Shown one piece after another: positions 6,334 through 7,567 of a stretch of DNA of 7,567 bases. A program made the translations under genes and the position numbers. Within the stretch, counting starts at the first letter, position 1. Each line of letters starts with the position of its first letter. Source of the DNA: Candidatus Latescibacterota bacterium. GTDB lineage: Bacteria; Latescibacterota; UBA2968; UBA8231. The notes under the pieces are model-generated. The model was not told the origin of the DNA. It saw only the letters and a program-made list of their open reading frames with translations, and searched no databases. The stretch lies in contig JAJDTN010000243.1 in NCBI GenBank assembly GCA_022827165.1, positions 1 to 7,567 of the forward strand, given 5' to 3'.

Positions 6334-6358
6334 CACCCTTCAAGGGGAGCGAGGAGCC

Positions 6359-6592
6359 ATGGTTGTCGTCAATGTTCATCAGGCCAAGACCCAACTCTCG
6401 CGGCTGCTGGCGCAAGTCGAGACCGGCGAGGAGGTGGTGATCGCCCGTCGGGGCGAGCCCGTGGCCCGGCTCGTCGGCTGCAAGCCGCCAGGCAAGCGGC
6501 AGCCCGATGTCCTGAAGGGCAAGGTCACCGTTCCCGACAGCTTCCTCGACCCGCTGCCGGAAGAAGAGCTGGAAGCCTGGGAAGGTAGCTGA
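6359..6592 (+). CDS. Type II antitoxin, Phd/YefM-like (VapB role)
   Basis: This 77-residue protein opens MVVVNVHQAKTQLSRLLAQV and continues GEEVVIARRGEPVARLV, the classic Phd/YefM DNA-binding and dimerisation fold. Its acidic C-terminus (SFLDPLPEEELEAWEG, residues 61-76) is the pattern that wraps the partner PIN toxin and blocks its active site. The ATG at 6359 is preceded by GAGGAG (6351-6356); an upstream in-frame extension to 6152 would translate the palindrome and promoter and is rejected. It is followed after 1 nt by the toxin gene. The protein probably represses its own promoter through the palindrome at 6308-6333. Base composition is visibly less GC-rich than the catabolic genes, as often seen for mobile toxin-antitoxin modules. 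Family call is firm; the name VapB would be by role only. Confidence 0.9.
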   Translation: MVVVNVHQAKTQLSRLLAQVETGEEVVIARRGEPVARLVGCKPPGKRQPDVLKGKVTVPDSFLDPLPEEELEAWEGS

Positions 6593-6593
6593 G

Positions 6594-6980
6594 GTGCGAG
6601 CGCTTCTGGACACGCATGCGTTCCTGTGGTGGCTCGCGGACAGCGAACGGCTGTCGGCCCCCGCGCGCCGCGTGATGGCTGACGAATCGAACGCGATCCT
6701 GGTCAGCGCGGCCTCCGCCTGGGAGATCGCCACCAAGCTCCGGCTCGGCAAGCTGACGGTAACCGAGGCTGTGGCCCTCGACATTGCCGGCGCCGTTGCC
6801 AGCCAGGGGTTCGAGGAGCTGGACATCAGCGTTGCCGATGCCGAGCGAGCCGGACGCCTGACCGTCCCACATCGCGACACCTTCGACCGGATGCTCATCG
6901 CCCAGGCCCTGTCGCGCGACCTGGCGATCGTGTCGATCGACAGGGCCTTCGACCGCTATGGAGTCAATCGGCTCTGGTGA
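6594..6980 (+). CDS. vapC: PIN-domain toxin, VapC-like ribonuclease
   Basis: This 128-residue protein has the full length of a VapC toxin, a Mg-dependent ribonuclease that cuts tRNA or rRNA when released from its antitoxin. The acidic active-site residues are visible: Asp6 in LLDTHAFLWWL, Glu44 in SAASAWEIATKLRLGKL, Asp95 and Asp98 in HRDTFDRMLIAQA, and Asp116 in VSIDRAFDRYGV. The wording THAFLWW, SAWEIATK and HRDTFDRML is that of the PIN subgroup that pairs with Phd/YefM-type antitoxins. The start is a GTG at 6594, 1 nt after the antitoxin TGA, with GGGAAGG (6579-6585) 8 nt upstream; the weaker GTG start fits lower toxin synthesis relative to antitoxin. No frameshift or missing catalytic residue is seen, so it is probably functional. 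Its RNA target cannot be predicted. Confidence 0.92.
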   Translation: MRALLDTHAFLWWLADSERLSAPARRVMADESNAILVSAASAWEIATKLRLGKLTVTEAVALDIAGAVASQGFEELDISVADAERAGRLTVPHRDTFDRMLIAQALSRDLAIVSIDRAFDRYGVNRLW

Positions 6981-7015
6981 CGATGCGGTGCCCCGCAAGC
7001 GTGTCCGCCCTCAAG

Positions 7016-7567
7016 TCAGCCGGCGTCTGATCTCTGCCCGGCCTGGCCGGCCTCCCGCAGCACTCCCTCCGCGGCCCCGGCCTCGGCGGCGTCCACCAGC
7101 AGCAGCGCCCGACCGCCGCCGAGATGCGGGTACACCGTCAGGCTCGGCCACCGCGGGCGGCTCACCTCCCAGAGGGCGAGGGTGCCGGTGGCGGCGACCG
7201 CACGGTCGTCGCGGACCCGGCTGTCGATGCCGGCCCGGCGCAGGACGTCGGCGGCGAGTTCGAGCTCGAATCGCGTCTCGGCGGCCATCACCGCCAACAC
7301 CTCGCGGCCGGCGAGGGACCTCCTGCTCCGCACCTGCTGCCGCAGGTGCACGCCCATGGCGGCGAGTACGAGCGCGTCGAGTCCGCAGGTGCGGCTCCAT
7401 TCCGGGTGCAGGCCCAATCCGCTGTCCGCGATCCAGGGGGCGAACCCCAGCAGGCAGAGTCCGAGAGTGCCGGGCACCATGACCCGCTGCTGAGCGTCGC
7501 GCAGACGGCGGACGGCGTCCTCCGGGGAAGCGGCGCCCGCAAGGCGGAACCCGAGCCGCTCCAGGCG
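7016..7567 (-). CDS. Membrane-anchored protein with DUF2007-like C-terminal domain (N-terminus outside window)
   Basis: The frame is open from the right edge to a TGA at 7016-7018, giving the last 183 residues. Counting from the edge, two hydrophobic stretches (about residues 30-47 and 61-76) look like membrane segments, separated by a short polar loop with Trp and His. They are followed by a basic stretch (RQQVRSRR), which suggests the C-terminal part is cytoplasmic. Residues about 95-172 (FELELAADVLRRAGIDSRV, then a glycine loop and ALLLVDAAEAGAAEGVLREA) resemble the small DUF2007-type 'putative signal-transducing' domain, in which a helix plus 'GI' turn and a final helix after a V-D strand are typical. 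This is a weak, pattern-level resemblance. An ATG at 7480 is a possible internal start, but the open frame upstream reads like normal coding sequence. The gene is convergent with the toxin, 35 nt away. Function unknown. Confidence 0.6.
   Translation of the reverse strand, partial: RLERLGFRLAGAASPEDAVRRLRDAQQRVMVPGTLGLCLLGFAPWIADSGLGLHPEWSRTCGLDALVLAAMGVHLRQQVRSRRSLAGREVLAVMAAETRFELELAADVLRRAGIDSRVRDDRAVAATGTLALWEVSRPRWPSLTVYPHLGGGRALLLVDAAEAGAAEGVLREAGQAGQRSDAG

Noticed and set aside
6178..6336. N-terminal extension of the VOC protein to a start at 6336
   Set aside because: It would translate the promoter and the palindrome, lacks any VOC feature, and the ATG at 6177 has its own SD.
6336..6346. 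CCCTT-C-AAGGG inverted repeat in the antitoxin leader
   Set aside because: It can form only about 4 bp with a 3-nt loop; too small to claim as a regulatory structure.
6981..7015. Terminator between the toxin gene and the convergent membrane-protein gene
   Set aside because: Only a 4-bp GCGG/CCGC pairing is visible, with no T-tract.

Overview
The window is very GC-rich bacterial DNA, roughly 70% by eye, and densely packed: genes abut or overlap and Shine-Dalgarno (SD) sequences are clear. No rRNA, tRNA, CRISPR array or transposase is visible. Two phytanoyl-CoA dioxygenase (PhyH) family proteins, two Gfo/Idh/MocA oxidoreductases, an isochorismatase-type hydrolase and a neutral-ceramidase-like hydrolase sit side by side. 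That mix is typical of high-GC, poorly cultured lineages with large PhyH and Gfo/Idh/MocA expansions (Latescibacterota, Poribacteria, Planctomycetota and similar). The taxonomic placement is inference; there is no marker gene here.

Layout: (1) 2-2584, plus strand, a catabolic-looking operon: the C-terminal part of a PhyH oxygenase, a Gfo/Idh/MocA oxidoreductase, and an isochorismatase-family cysteine hydrolase whose start lies 1 nt after the preceding stop. (2) 2601-6177, minus strand, a convergent second operon. In transcription order it holds a VOC/glyoxalase-fold protein, a second Gfo/Idh/MocA oxidoreductase, a neutral/alkaline ceramidase N-terminal-domain protein, and a second, complete PhyH oxygenase. 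Its junctions overlap by 1 nt (TGATG) and 4 nt (ATGA), then comes a 3-nt gap, so it is almost certainly one transcript. (3) 6178-6358, a divergent regulatory region with a sigma70-like promoter on each strand and a near-perfect 26-bp palindrome over the plus-strand -10. (4) 6359-6980, plus strand, a type II toxin-antitoxin pair (Phd/YefM-like antitoxin and PIN-domain VapC-like toxin). (5) 7016-7567, minus strand, the C-terminal part of a membrane-anchored protein with a DUF2007-like domain, running off the right edge.

The two convergent operons look like parallel modules. Each pairs a non-heme Fe(II)/2-oxoglutarate oxygenase with an NAD(P)-dependent sugar- or cyclitol-type dehydrogenase and a hydrolase. 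A reasonable inference is stepwise breakdown of an organic substrate: hydroxylation, oxidation of an alcohol, then amide or ester cleavage. The substrate cannot be read from the sequence. The best regulatory observations are an 8-bp hairpin that would hide the strong SD of the second oxidoreductase inside the end of the VOC gene, and the palindromic operator in front of the toxin-antitoxin pair.
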